Assembly: GCF_019059575.1 (NCBI RefSeq)
Contig: NW_024881613.1
Span: 310,001-374,000, forward strand
Reading direction: 5' to 3'
Length of the DNA: 64,000 nucleotides
DNA from: Amphibalanus amphitrite
Lineage: Eukaryota; Arthropoda; Thecostraca; Balanomorpha; Balanidae
The position numbers and the translations under genes were made by a program. This document shows, piece by piece, positions 11,815 through 23,358 of the stretch. The notes beneath the pieces are model-generated. The model saw only the letters and a program-made list of their open reading frames with translations. It was not told the origin of the DNA and searched no databases. The number at the start of each line of letters is the position of its first letter. Within the stretch, counting starts at the first letter, position 1.

Positions 11815-12389
11815 TGCCGATAGGTCAGGATGGCTCAGCGTGCTTGGTCGTGCACTGATGGAGTCAGCTGAACAAGAAGTGCTCATTCAACGCGGCGTTA
11901 CAAGATGATGTGCTGGTGCGTACCAAAATTGTTTCATTGAGACTATTTTGGATGGTATTAAAAAATAAACACCAATACCCACATTTATGATAATCGCCTG
12001 TCCTTTGAAGCAATCATGAGTTGATCTGACACTTTTCAGTTCATGGCATGCTATTTTTTTTCTCGAGGGGAGCGGCACGCTCATTTGTTCCGCGAATTCC
12101 AACTTCAATTGGACTTGGAGGCCAGACGAGTGAGGGGTCGTATGGTCGTACCAATACGCCGGGATGGCGAAATGGCCAGTGCCGACAAGGGTTAAATGTA
12201 ATGACATTGTTGTCACCAAATGAAAAAGGCTCACTTTTTGTCAATAGTAATAAGATAAATCCTTTTATCTAAAAACATATGATCAATCAGACTCACTGGA
12301 ACAAAACCATTCATGTGATAGTCAATAAGCATTGATTTTCGTTCTCATTCATCTCACACCATCCAACGGCCATATCTCTCTTCCAATGT
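11815..12389. other. Intron expected to hold the missing C-loop exon
   Basis: Phase rules require an exon of length 3n+1 between the exons at 12,650 and 11,813. An open frame on the minus strand around 12,070-12,190 (contains S-S-G-L-Q-V-Q-L-K-L-E-F) looks superficially like a C-loop strand but has no acceptor site in reach. No accepted exon was found. Confidence 0.4.
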
Positions 12390-12598
12390 AGTCTCTCTTT
12401 TGAAAGTAAGCGGTGCGGTGGATCCATCAGGTACTGCTGAGGAGGGGCTGCTAAATTTGAGGGTCACCGAACCAATATGACGTCCTCATCCATCCCCCTG
12501 GTCAATTGGTTCGGTGACTCTCAAAGTTAGCAGCCATTCCTTAGCCGGGCTCGAGGGATCCACCGCGCACCGATGCGCGGTACTTTGAAGAGAGACTG
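12390..12598. mobile_element. Small foldback MITE
   Basis: This hairpin of about 209 bases begins AGTCTCTCTT and ends AAGAGAGACT. The arms (CGGTGCGGTGGATCC, and GGGTCACCGAACCAAT against ATTGGTTCGGTGACTC) pair almost throughout. It lies in the channel intron beside exon 7. Confidence 0.8.
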
Positions 12599-12649
12599 TG
12601 CCTACCCACCAATATTTTCCATATGTTCACGCATGAGGAACGACTTTAC

Positions 12650-12784
12650 CAGCAAGGGTGACACGATCCTTCGTAGGCACCGTAACGATGTCTGCCAGGT
12701 CGAACCCTCTGACTCGAATGTTCCGTTCCCATGTCACGCCAGTCTCGTGCCAATAAAGACGCAGTACCTTATTATTGTACATAT
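12650..12784 (-). CDS. Channel subunit, exon 7: late extracellular beta strands
   Basis: This 135-base exon is bounded by a CTCTTTCAG acceptor and a GTAAAG donor. It encodes Y-N-N-K-V-L-R-L-Y-W-H-E-T and then R-V-R-G-F-D-L-A-D-I-V. This matches the family stretch x-L-x-x-x-W following the Cys-loop and the strand Q/G-F-x-L before the C-loop. It enters in phase 1, fitting exon 6. It ends in phase 1, whereas the next recognised exon needs phase 2, so one small exon (length 3n+1) coding for the tip of the C-loop is missing between here and 11,813. Confidence 0.85.
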
Positions 12785-13052
12785 CTGAAAGAGGTGCACA
12801 AAACAATGTAACAGTAGGATAGGCGTAAAATGAAAGTAGGCATGGCATTATGTACATACATTCAGTGCGCATTCGTAATTCACACAAGCGCACCAACCAA
12901 CGATGAAGTAAGCAGTTACTATTATTCATATAATTACTTTAATCATTAACGGAGTAATCATCATTCTCATTTCGCCCCATTTCACTATTAACCAGTTTTT
13001 GTGCCTGAAGCAGCCTAAAGTCACTGGAACATGAATAATTTCAGGGAATCTG

Positions 13053-14097
13053 TTAACCCACACCCTGCTGGGGGCTCACCCCCTCCAGTTTTCGCAAATA
13101 GCTAAAAAACGGCGATGCGGAGCGCCACCGCTTTTTCGCATATACGTCTTTTCTGCACATGCTGTAAAAATTTTAGACCAAGGTCACTTAACCCCCGCCC
13201 ATGTAGGGGGGGGGGTGCAACCCCCTCTGAGGTTTTTCTTAGCTACACGCCGAACCGTTTCAGATAGCCTGCTCAAATTTTCAGTACCCTCTGGGGCATC
13301 TTTTGCGCAACTTTTCGTATTTTTTGTCAAGGTCATGTCAGGTCACGGAGTTATGACGTCATAAAGGGAATAACCTCCGGCCAGATTTACGCTAAATTGG
13401 AGATTGCTTCACATTGGTATAAATGCCGACTGACCTGAGCACACTGATGGATTGTTTTAGAATCACAACTGGCTGATTTGACATTGGCACAATGTCCGTT
13501 GACATTTTGAAGGTTACCAAAGGTCAAGGTAAGGTCAGTGACCTCGGTTGACCTGTAATGACTTCTTGCACTTGTATGCCTTTTCGGGGTATTTTGATGC
13601 TCTGAATTCGAATTTTCTATCCATTCAGGCATCGTCGGTTGTTTCTTGTAGTTCATTTTGGGTCAGGGTCAGGTCAGTGACGTCACACGCCTGACGTGAC
13701 CCAATGCACAAATGACCTTGCAGACGATGCTCCCAACGCATCATTTTTAGAGTTATGACATCGAAATACACACCAAACGATAGAGAATTGATCAAGGATT
13801 ACGATAGTGAAAGTTTCAAGTCGATATCTCTTACCGTTTTGTCGCAATCGGCGCGGAAATCTGAAAAAGTTAGATTTTTTTTCCGAAAATCTGACCTTTG
13901 ACCGGTCATAAATAGGTCAAATGTTGACCTAGGACCAAATAATATACCACCAATCGCGAGACCTCGTTGAGAGCAATCCGTTGGTCTTTTCCGCTAAGCT
14001 CTACGACGCTCCGTTTTCAAACGCCAGGGGGTCGCACTAACCCCCCCCCCCCTGCATGGGCGAAGGTGGCAAAACACCGTTTACGGGCGAGGGTTAA
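13053..14097. mobile_element. TTAA-flanked element rich in TGACCT
   Basis: The ends are TTAACCCACACCCTGCTGGGG and GGGCGAGGGTTAA. The interior has several TGACCT and AGGTCA runs (13,330-13,720, 13,900-13,935). A long poly-C tract precedes the right end. It lies in the intron between the Cys-loop exon and exon 7. Confidence 0.75.
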
Positions 14098-14458
14098 GAT
14101 GTCACCAAGTCACGTCAAGTAATCTCACCTCATAAAAAGTTTCAATGCCAACAGTATGTAGAAAGTGTATACCTCGGAATTTTTATATGATGACCTAAGG
14201 TCAAGTCAATTTTGCTCCCTCTTCATCAAAAGTAAATGGGAGGAATTGAAAGGCGCCTCTTTTGTACAAATATGTACCATTCTCAACACCCTCAAACACC
14301 AACTTACAAGTAAACATGACACACAGAACTGGAAAAGAGCACCCGTGACCCCTTGTTATGTCCCTGAGGTTATCTCAGGTCACGTGGGTGAAGTGTCTAT
14401 AACTTCAGGCTGCTTCATCGCATGCAAAGGTCACCATTGCCAGTTGCCATGGACTCAC
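14098..14458. other. Intron flank of the Cys-loop exon, repeat-derived
   Basis: This stretch contains TGACCT/AGGTCA-rich sequence (14,185-14,430) similar to 42,900-43,250, so it is probably a fragment of the same TTAA-element family. Nothing coding apart from the exon that begins at its right edge. Confidence 0.5.
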
Positions 14459-14549
14459 AGGACTGCAGCCGGATGTTGCATCGCTGAGTGTCCATCGGGT
14501 ACTTCTTGTAATTCATATAGCACGTGTATCTGGTGAGGTACAGGCTGGA
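14459..14549 (-). CDS. Channel subunit, exon 6: signature Cys-loop
   Basis: This 91-base exon encodes S-S-L-Y-L-T-R-Y-T-C and then Y-M-N-Y-K-K-Y-P-M-D-T-Q-R-C. The two cysteines are separated by exactly 13 residues and the K-Y-P-M-D core is present, which defines the Cys-loop family. The acceptor CATTCCAG gives phase 0, matching exon 5. An inner CAG (14,545) would break the frame. The donor is GTGAGT and the exon ends in phase 1, the first base of a tyrosine codon completed by the next exon. Confidence 0.92.
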
Positions 14550-15290
14550 CTGGAATGCGTTGGGTGCACTTAACATAGTGCCGCACCCGGACAATTATGT
14601 GTAATTCCAGGCTGCCTGCCTGCTATCACAGATATAGCGAACGGATGTCCTGCAGACACATTAGGTGTGACATGACCCATGTTCCGACGTTTTATTGAAA
14701 ATCGATGCAAGCTTTGCCTTATGGTGCTGGAAATAAATGTGTTGCTTCAAGCAGAAGGTTACATGCAAACCTGGGCCCAATCTCACCAAGTGCGGTAAAC
14801 TCATTTTGCGGTAAACTACCCCAAAACGAATCTCACTGGACATTTACCTGGGTAAAAACGAAACTGTTTGTGTCTTCTTGCGCTTGCTCGCTCATCAATA
14901 AACATGACTTTAATGAAAGTAACTATTATTTCAATTTCTTTAACATGCTTATCTTTAACCCTATTAGTGGCAGGCTCCCGGCTACCCCATATTAGTGGCA
15001 GGGGGGGGGCTGTTTACGACCCCCCCCTTGATATCTCGAGATCTAACCGGCCGATTTTCAAAATTCAAACGGCATTCGATTTGGCTCAACGAGATCTACA
15101 TTTCTAAAAAAATAAAATTAAAAAATGTCAATAGGGGGGTAGAGGGGGGTAAAAACGGGCAAATTGCAGATACATTTTAGACTGTTTATCACGGCCAGGT
15201 TTCTGAACCAATCTTAACGCAACTTTTGCCGATCGATAGAGAATGAACCAGGAATCCACATGGATCCTAAAAATATGCATTTTCAAAAAT

Positions 15291-15517
15291 CATAGGCGGA
15301 TACAGATCATTGAGATTGGGGGTACACATAAAGTATAGTAAATAAGGTTTTTGTTGGTACTGTTTCTAAAAAGGGTGGCAATGGTCTTGTTATGTTGCAA
15401 TTTTCTTATGAGAGAACGACTAAAATTGTATTGGTCATGCATAGGCGGTGTCAGGGCACCTATGTTGGGAGGTAAAAAATAACCCCCCTTTTTGGACGCC
15501 TGGATCCGCCTATTATA
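15291..15517. mobile_element. Small MITE with GGCGGAT ends
   Basis: The inverted ends ATAGGCGGATACAG and CTGGATCCGCCTAT enclose about 225 bases without coding. The ends resemble hAT-type CAGTGGCGGATCC termini, like the element at 28,158-28,318. Confidence 0.55.
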
Positions 15518-15555
15518 GCAAAACGTGCCAAAAGAGGATGCACAATAACTTTGTA

Positions 15556-17385
15556 CAGGGTGTCTCAAAAGTTCGTTCACAGGTACCAGCCATGCTTTTT
15601 TGTCAATAATTCTGAATCAACAAGAAATTAACAGTCGAAATTTTGCATGGGCATTGGTGACAACCTTCCTCAAGCAGTCTCATTGTTTTCAAGTGCATTC
15701 GACCCTTCATGAGCTCACAAAAAGGGTTCACCTCTGACCATGGGTCAGGCACGAAAATGTAGGTTGCAAAGTCGGGTATGTTGTGAAACTCTCTGTTTCA
15801 GGAGTAATGGGAATGGTTAAAGGGACCCTCCCACCTTCAAAAAAGTTAACGAATTGGCATGGAAGTGATGTCGCTCGGTTCAGAAAGAGCAAAAACGAAT
15901 ATCTACCAAATTTCATCGAAAAATATTCACCGGTTTTCAAGATATTAGACTTTTACTTTTGTTTACTTTTTGGGATCTCCGCTGTTCCTAGCGACTTTAT
16001 TTGAAAATGCGGCATTTGTTGCGCGCAAAGCAGCATATACCACCACGTGCTACCAAACGTTTTAGTAAAAGATTTAAAAATCGTTAGATATCTGCGCTGA
16101 CGTCACACATTCAGAGGGGTATTCCTAAGCATTAGCCCCTCTGAATCAAAACGCTGCAATTTTGAAATTCAATATTTCCGATTTAAGGCATTTCTCGATG
16201 TTGTGAGTGCCGAAACCGGTAATTGTGAGCCAGGGACCCCATTTTGGCTATCTCAACTCAAATCTAATGTTAAGGTGGGAGGGTCCCTTTAAGTCGGAAA
16301 TGACACATGGCTAAGTGTCGGCGAGGATGAGTGCAACATGATGATCATCTCATAAAAACGGTGGCTAAAATTTTTGAAGGACGAAACCATGCGAGACTAA
16401 CGGCGTTTTGAACGACCCTCGCACGACAGCAGACTCGTGTTCCGGAAAGCAGCTGAAAATGCGGTCATAACTATTGAAAACTGGCAAGAAGGTCACAGAC
16501 AGAGGATACCCATTTTCAAAAAGTGCAGTTCATCGTAAAATAAAGACAAATTATAATTTAAAATTGTTTATAATATCTATAACGCTAATTTTTGGGGACA
16601 ATAACACAAAATTCGTCAATGCCAAGGACACCTGACCCTCCAAAAGTGTCAGTTATTGTAAAATTTTATCTAACGAAGTTTTAAGAGGCAGATCTGCAGC
16701 GAATAATTTTCTTTTAAACACAAAATCCCGATAAAACCACACGATGGACTGGTTTGGGCCGTTTACAAAGCAGAACATCTCCCGAGGAAAACACTCCGCA
16801 ACCGAGCGAAGGTCTTGGCATGGGGAATGACGAGCGCTTGGAATTTGCAAAATTTGCACAATGTGTCTGAGAAACAGACGTCCGACACATTCTGCTACCA
16901 TATGATGCGAAAAATTTACTCCTGGCACTTCCCGTTTGTTCAGGACTGGGGTCGTTTTGAAAAGGAAAATGGCGCTTGGGATGTCGGCGCCAGTCATTCA
17001 TGAAGGAGTTAGCGCCAGAGAATGCCTACAAAATACTCAAGAATGGTGTCGATGCAAGCTGTCGGCTTTCAGGGAAAATCAGATGTTGCCGGGGAGCTAG
17101 TCAAAACAAAATCCGACGCAGAAACTGCAGGGACTTCCCCTGCAAGAGCTTGAAAGCTGGTAACCTTTTATCAGCCTCCGGCAGCTGACGGAGCAACAAA
17201 AATCGGTATGAGCAAATATTTTTGGAGATACAGCAAAGGGGTTGGTTTCCAACCTTCTTAATCAGTTGTCAAAGCATGCATATTTGTCTGGTGTACACAC
17301 AGACACCAAAACCTTATACTTTTGGCCGGTTCTTATATGCTTTATTGGCATGGGAAATGTGTGAACGAACTTTTGAGACACCCTG
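15556..17385. mobile_element. Mariner-like element, decayed
   Basis: The inverted ends CAGGGTGTCTCAAAAGTTCG and CGAACTTTTGAGACACCCTG are flanked by TA. These ends are typical of mariner-family transposons. Only short broken frames remain in the 16,300-17,200 part, and no catalytic D,D34D pattern could be assembled. A TTAA element is inserted at 15,817. Confidence 0.75.
15817..16292. mobile_element. AGGGACCCTCC family TTAA element, copy 1 (uninterrupted)
   Basis: The inverted ends TTAAAGGGACCCTCCCACC and GGTGGGAGGGTCCCTTTAA enclose a non-coding body. This is the reference empty-site copy: around 16,185 it reads CCGATTTAAGGCATTTCTC without interruption. Confidence 0.92.
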
Positions 17386-17828
17386 TATATGTTATCACAT
17401 GATACCTTTCATTCACTGTTCGTAAAACTGGTGCAGCATCGTGATCTTCGCCCAAAAGACTCGCTTCACGAATAGGACCCCCCAATTCCCAGTGCTCTGG
17501 AGCCGCCCCTGGTAAAGTTATGAACTTGAAATTTTCAGGGAATGTGCCCAATTTAGTTTTAGGAAAAGTCAGAAAATTTCAGCATCGTAGCTTCAGCGGT
17601 TTCGGAGATATTCCCGAAAAACCTGAGGGGTGGATAAAAACAACCCCCCCCCCTGCCACTAATAGGGTTAAAATGTAAGCAGTTTGATGAGAAACTCCTG
17701 TGCAATTATAATAAGAATGTTAAGATCAGCACCTACTAGCCCATACCCGCATCTAGCCGGCACAACTTCTTCACAGAGCTGCAGTGGCTTCAGCCTTCAG
17801 GCTGCATGCCAGATGGGCGTCTGCTTAC

Positions 17829-17977
17829 GTGTACGATCGTTTTATTTCTGTAGAGCGTCACACCAGAGGCGTCGGACAGCAGCTCGGGCCGCTCCACGCG
17901 CTGCACGTACACGAAGTACGCGTTGGGCACCCACATCTTTTCCATGATGGCAGTGTCCAGCTGGATCATTTCCACGT
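17829..17977 (-). CDS. Channel subunit, exon 5: extracellular W-V-P-N strand region
   Basis: This 149-base exon runs from a GACGCAG acceptor to a GTAAGC donor. It encodes V-E-M-I-Q-L-D-T-A-I-M-E-K-M-W-V-P-N-A-Y and then F-V-Y-V-Q-R-V-E-R-P and L-Y-R-N-K-T-I-V-H. The W-V-P-N-A-Y-F-V motif is the family's W-x-P-D-x-F/Y-F-x-N strand next to ligand-binding loop A, with Asn in place of the usual Asp. N-K-T is an N-glycosylation sequon. It enters in phase 1 and exits in phase 0. It is a confident family member by itself. Confidence 0.9.
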
Positions 17978-18461
17978 CTGCGTCGCAAATCGGAAACGGA
18001 AACGGTAATGGGTGACATAACTGGCATAATTCGATGGTGGTAGCTATTTAGGTAATTTGTATGATGAGCAGATGTGTGTACCGATATAAAGAATGGTTGC
18101 TTCATACCTAATCTTACTTTAAGCATTTAAATGACAAAACTGATATAGGTAAAAATAAAATGAAATGAACACTGTTTTTCAACAGTGTGGTCTATCGCAG
18201 ACAGTCGAGGTAAGTCTTTTTTTGGTGTTTCATTGCACTCATCTTTTAGCACTTAGAGGGCTGGTGTATGCTATCAGGATATTGCCGACATATTAGACCA
18301 CTTGCAAGCATGCTTTAGAACATCTGTTTTAAATTGCCTGACAATTGTACCTTGTTGGTATGTTTCTAGATTGATCACCAGCCTCACAATTTTAAATCAG
18401 AGCGAACGACTTAAAATATCCGTGGTGTCTGTCAACAAAAATTGGTAGGGTTCATATATAC

Positions 18462-18522
18462 CGGGCATGTTGATTCGATGATCTTTCCAGATTGTCCTCA
18501 GGTAACAGTCAAATTGAATAAC
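18462..18522 (-). CDS. Channel subunit, exon 4: loop with W-K-D-x-R
   Basis: This 61-base exon encodes V-I-Q-F-D-C-Y-L-R-T-I-W-K-D-H-R-I-N-M-P. It corresponds to the family segment F-x-x-x-x-x-L-R-x-x-W-x-D-x-R after the first strands. The acceptor is CTTTTCAG and the donor is GTATAT, a weaker but legal GT. It enters in phase 0 and leaves in phase 1, so the last base plus AC of the next exon makes an aspartate codon. It is too short to show in an open-frame survey and was found by searching for W-x-D-x-R. Confidence 0.8.
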
Positions 18523-20218
18523 CTGAAAAGCGAAAAGACTTGTCACATAAAAGGGGAAAGCAGTGCAATTGTGTTTACTGAAAACGAAAAGTGCCTAGAA
18601 GAAAGTGGCAGCTTTTATGAGGGGAAAGTCCGTGGGGGAAGTAGGTAAAATATGGTTGATTGTTGAAGTTTCTATTCATTCAGGCTTATAAAAAGAATAA
18701 ATGCCGATGGTAAAAATTTAGCCCGCACCCTGGTGGGGTATTCAGCCAAACAAACGCACTCTGCCGTCAAAAGCTGTCAACCAGTTTTTTGAGCTCGACT
18801 TTTATGACATCGTGGTCGTGCCCTCCAGGAATGTACAAATTTCAGGTATACGTGATATCATAAATATGTATTTCTACCAATCTGAATGTCGATGAAAATG
18901 ATCGATATTCGGGACGAATCTGAGTGTAGATGAAAATGATCGACATTCGGAACGAATCTGAATGTTAATCTGAATGTGAATATGATGCAACTACATATAC
19001 GCGTATCGGAAAAACCAGCTAGCAAATCTTGTTCAAGTGGCGCAACAGTTTCGATTTACATATGGAACAATATATTCCTGCCCGGGGCCGGGATGATTCA
19101 ATAAATGTCACAGAGGTTTTTTAGCGAAAACTCCGAGGGCCGTTAGGCCCGAGGTGATTTTGCTAAAAAAGCGAGGTGACATTTATTGAATTCCCGGCCT
19201 AAGGCTGGAAGGTGTTTCCCATACCTGCCAAAAAGCTCACAACTATATGATAGTGACGTCAGCAGCCGTGTGGTTCAACGTGTTTAACCACACCCCATTG
19301 CATTAAACTTTGAAAAGTGTGGTACAGTGCACGTGCCGTTTAAATGCCTGGATGTCTCGATTTAATCATGCAGTGTAGCAGGTATGGGAAAACGCGGAAC
19401 AAAACACGGCAATATATTTAAAGAAAGCTTATCTTGAAAGCCACAAATATTCATATTTTTCATCGCTACCTGTCTCGTTGACAATTGTCAACGAGATAGG
19501 TACCTACACTGTAAACCAAATCTACAAAAAACAAATCTAAAAACACTCTTTATAAAGAGTGTTTTTACATTCACTTTGTATGCAATTCACTCATCAGCAG
19601 TCAGGGCTATTCTAAATATCAAATATCTTCATTTTTAAGCAGCATTTATTTAAAGACGGCACTCAGGCCAGCTGACATGTTAAAGAGCTAGGCCCTTAGT
19701 AATTGGCCCACATTGTAATGAAGTAACTGATTTTCTTTGAAACCAACTAGATGAGTCAAATGAATATCACAGCTCGAATTATCACAAGTTCCACACGAAC
19801 TTTGCAATCTAAGATAAATTATAATAATGAACGTAGGGCAGTCACTTTAAAAGGCCAGATTGTTAAGCTTGTATGTGCTGAGCTCAGCTCGCAGCGCCCA
19901 TTTTGGACGGGCATTAGCCGTTTTCACGATGGGCTATCCGGCGAGTGCACCTGATTTGACCAAATCTGCACCTAATCTCTTTTACAGCGAATATCTTCAT
20001 TTTATGAATTTATTTCAGTGTTTTAATCGATGATGCTGTCTGATAATAGGACAAAGCAGGCATATAAGCAATTAGTGCAACCCTAGCTGATAGCTACTAA
20101 GAGACGCACGGAACCTGATTTGACCAAATCTGCACCTGATATGCACCAGATGTGCACCAAATGTGTACCAGATGGCAGTCGTGAAAACGGCTATTATCTC
20201 GACTCTCGTCAGACCTAC
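18523..20218. other. Intron with small palindromes and short repeats
   Basis: Seen here: a two-copy 45-base repeat (18,890-18,975), a hairpin with CCCGGGGCC / GGCCT ends (19,081-19,203), a short perfect palindrome around CGTTGACAATTGTCAACG (about 19,475-19,492), another around AACACTCTTTATAAAGAGTGTT (about 19,540-19,565), and two copies of CCTGATTTGACCAAATCTGC (about 19,950 and 20,113). Nothing coding. Confidence 0.55.
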
Positions 20219-20283
20219 CTGTTCAGCCTCGTCGATTACGATGTTCAAGATGTGCACGCTGATACTCACTTCTACAGGATTCC
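20219..20283 (-). CDS. Channel subunit, exon 3: first extracellular beta strands
   Basis: This 65-base exon lies between a TGTTTTCAG acceptor and a GTAGGT donor. It encodes N-P-V-E-V-S-I-S-V-H-I followed by I-D-E-A-E-Q, the classic beta1 segment (V-x-V-x-I-x-V-x-x-I) of Cys-loop receptors. It enters in phase 1 and exits in phase 0, fitting both neighbours. It sits about 3.2 kb downstream of exon 2 because the intervening intron holds two copies of an AGGGACCCTCC-type TTAA element. Confidence 0.85.
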
Positions 20284-20647
20284 CTGAAAACAGATACAAG
20301 TTGCTACTACCGCAGGCATAGCATACAATCAAAAGTTTCTCGTACCTACACTTTTATCATGACATTCTATTCCATTTGGTCTCTTCTACAACTTCACAAG
20401 CATGCGAATCATTCTTTACGTCCATAAATTCACTCTTATTCATGCATCTGATAGTTAATTGATTACTTGTTGGCCAACTGTTTCACTCATTCATTCATTT
20501 ATTCGCTCTAAATGCAGTGTGTGTGTGTGTGAGGACGGAGTGCGCGGGCGCGAACCACTCTGGGCGCAGCTGAAAAAAGTTAAAAAAGGTAAAAAGTTTT
20601 ATGTGCGTCGGGTAGCTGGTCTAGCCTGCTACCAATGTCTTTCTATA

Positions 20648-22162
20648 CTTAAAGGGACCCTCCCACCTTCAAAAAAGTCAATGAATTGGCATGAAAGTGA
20701 TGTCGCTCGGTTCAAAAAGAGCAAAAACAAATATCTACCAAATTTCATCGAAAAATATTCACCGGTTTTCAAGATATTAGACTTTTACTTTTGTTTACTT
20801 TTGGGATCTCCGCTGTTCCTAGCGACTTCATTTGAAAGTGCGGCATTTGTTGCGCGCAAAGCAGCATATACCACCGCGTGCTACAAAACGTTTTAGTCAA
20901 ACATTTAAAAATCGTTAGATATCTGCGCTGACGTCACACATTCAGAGGGGTATTCCTATGCATTAGCCCCTCTGAATCAAAATGCTGCAATTTTGAAATT
21001 CAATATTTCCGATTTAACCCTCGCCCTGGCAGGGGGGGGGGGGGGTCGATGCGACCCCCCCTAAGGTTTTTCGAAGATAGCGGAAAAACGGCGGCGCGCA
21101 GCGCCGCCAAATTTGGCACAGCCTATGGGGCAACCTTTTTACATATGACCTGAAAATTTCAGGTCCGGGTGACCTTGGGTCAGGTCACCAGGTCAGAAAA
21201 ACCGGTACAAGGTCATGGTCAAATTTCAATTTTCTTTTTGCACCTGTCCAACTCACAGTTTTCGACTGATTTCCTTCAAACTTTCAGGATGTGCTAAGTT
21301 CACCGAGTTGTATAACATATAGTCCGGTTTTTTTTAGGTCACTGACCTGAGGTCAGTTAGAGGTCATTACGTCGTAATGTTAAGCCTATGGGAAAATACT
21401 AAATTCGGAAAATACTGGAGATATCCGCTTCGTTTTATCACTTTTGTGCTTTGAAACCACGGTACTTAACAGCAGGTCACTTGGTGCTTCTTTGTTTGGT
21501 GTACTTATCCATGGGTCAGGTCAAATGAGGTCAACTGAGGTCAAATGACGTTTTTGCCAATAACTTGGCACATAATGACGCTAGAGCTTAAAAAATGGTA
21601 TCATTGTGTTCCTAGTGATCAGCCGAATCAAATGATATGCGATATGATGCAATTTGGTTAACTTGAACTTAATTTATTAATTTAAGTTTACTTAAAATTT
21701 AAGAAAAAAACTTTAAGTACACTTAAGCAAGCTAAAAAGTATATCATTCGACGCGCCTTGACGTGCTGAGTTCACTGGTGCTTTTCTTTTTGCTCTATCT
21801 TAATTAGATCAAAAGTTATAAGCGAAAAACTTTTGACCTGTTTTTAGCGAAATTTTTACATTTATACCCCCCAAAACCCCCCTAAATATTGACCTAGAGC
21901 AACCAAATTTGCACAGGGGCGAGAACTCCGGGGGGCCCACCTACCTACCAAATTTGGTGTTTCTAGGTGCCATAGGAGCCAATCGCGAGGGGGGTCGCAT
22001 CGACCCCCCCCTGCCAGGCCGTGTTATGAAAAATGCCCTGCCAGGGCGAGGGTTAAGGCATTTCTCGGTGTTGTGAGTGCCGAAACCGGTAATTGTGAGC
22101 CAGGGACCCCATTTTGGCTATCTCAACTCAAATCTAATGTTAAGGTGGGAGGGTCCCTTTAA
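20648..22162. mobile_element. AGGGACCCTCC family TTAA element, copy 2 (split)
   Basis: It has the same ends and TTAA flanks as copy 1. It is interrupted exactly at an internal TTAA by a second TTAA element (21,014-22,056). Without that insert the copy would be about 475 bases, like copy 1. Confidence 0.92.
21014..22056. mobile_element. CCCTCGCC-ended TTAA element, nested
   Basis: The ends TTAACCCTCGCCCTGGCAGG and CCTGCCAGGGCGAGGGTTAA are inverted. GGGG/CCCC palindromes lie at both subterminal regions. The body carries AGGTCA/TGACCT runs and a pair of ATATCATTCG-like motifs. Comparison with copy 1 of the host element proves the TTAA duplication. Confidence 0.92.
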
Positions 22163-22879
22163 TAACAGGGGTTCTTCTTCATATTTATTTTATTTTGACC
22201 TACCTAATGTAAGTATTATGAATTCAATGCCATTATCATCATGCAATGCACATTAAATGTACTTACATTGCACTATAGATTCAAAGAAAAACTATCAAAG
22301 TTTCAAAAACGGTGAGTGAAACAATATAAAACGATAGAAGAATAAAACATCTTAGTTGAATGTAAAGTGAGCGAAAGTGTATTGATTTTCCCAACCCCAT
22401 TCACGAGCTCCAGAATCCCTTTACCGTGGCCTCACTACGGCGGTAGAATCTCCTTTCACCCATAGGCATTAGGCATGCATGCAAATTTCATCATCTTTCG
22501 AGCGAGGTGGAGGAAAAAAAACAAGGATTATGTGTCATCAAAAGTTGTACCAGTGTAACAATGATTTTGCCTTATTACGATAAATGGGGCTGAAACAAAA
22601 AAAAAAGGACTATATCGAGCCAAAATCAGCAATTCAAATGACCCCTTCATTTGAACGTGAAGGATTTCCTCTGATGACGTCACCACGGCGCCTTTATTTC
22701 CCTAGTGAACCAACCTGAGTAGTAAAAGAATCTTGGTTTTTCCTTGTCATAGGTACATAAAGGAGCATCAATACCAATTATTAAAATCTTTTGTAAGAGC
22801 AAAATTACAACTTATTTTCAACTACACTATTTTTCCTATCGAGTATCGCTTGAGATGAATCCGTAGGTGTGACCCCTGA
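22163..22879. other. Intronic stretch, nothing assigned
   Basis: A/T-rich intron sequence lies here between two copies of the AGGGACC family. No exon or repeat was recognised. Confidence 0.4.
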
Positions 22880-23358
22880 TTAAAGGGACCCTCCCACCTT
22901 CAAAAAAGTTAATGAATTGGCATGAAAGTGATGTCGCTCGGTTCAGAAAGAGCAAAAACGAATATCTACCAAATTTCATCGAAAAATATTCACCGGTTTT
23001 CAAGATATTAGACTTTTACTTTTGTTTACTTTTTGGGATCTCCGCTGTTCCTAGCGACTTTATTTGAAAGTGCGGCATTTGTTGCGCGCAAAGCAGCATA
23101 TACCACCGCGTGCTACAAAACGTTTTAGTCAAACATTTAACGGACGTTCGAAAGCCTGATGACGTCATCAGATTCCCGTAATGGTTAAGAGATAGGGACC
23201 ACGCTGGTCCCACCCTGCAAGTGGGTAAAGGGAAGAAATTTCTTGAACACCATAAAGCTGCGGGGGTTGCGACCAGGATAAATGGTGGTTTCTGAGCCTG
23301 GCCGCAAACTTGGCTATCTCAACTCAAAACTAATGTTAAGGTGGGAGGGTCCCTTTAA
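22880..23358. mobile_element. AGGGACCCTCC family TTAA element, copy 3 (variant core)
   Basis: It has identical ends and TTAA flanks and a left half like the other copies. From about 23,140 the core differs completely (ACGTTCGAAAGCCTGATG and on) before the shared right end, so the family has swapped its internal sequence. Confidence 0.88.

Larger units (their letters stand above)
14955..17671. mobile_element. TTAA-flanked element with nested insertions
   Basis: The ends TTAACCCTATTAGTGGCAGG and CCTGCCACTAATAGGGTTAA are perfect inverted repeats. It was extended to 2.7 kb by a hAT-like MITE (about 15,291-15,517) and a mariner-like element (15,556-17,385). Confidence 0.9.

Noticed and set aside
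12041-12234. Minus-strand frame with S-S-G-L-Q-V-Q-L-K as the missing C-loop exon
   Set aside because: No acceptor within reach, the frame continues without a phase-matched donor, and the M1 exon already encodes the equivalent strand.
16300-17200. Intact mariner transposase
   Set aside because: Only short frames broken by stops on both strands; catalytic aspartates could not be placed.
17790-18126. Other-frame readings over the W-V-P-N exon
   Set aside because: They are shadows of the true frame and have no family similarity.
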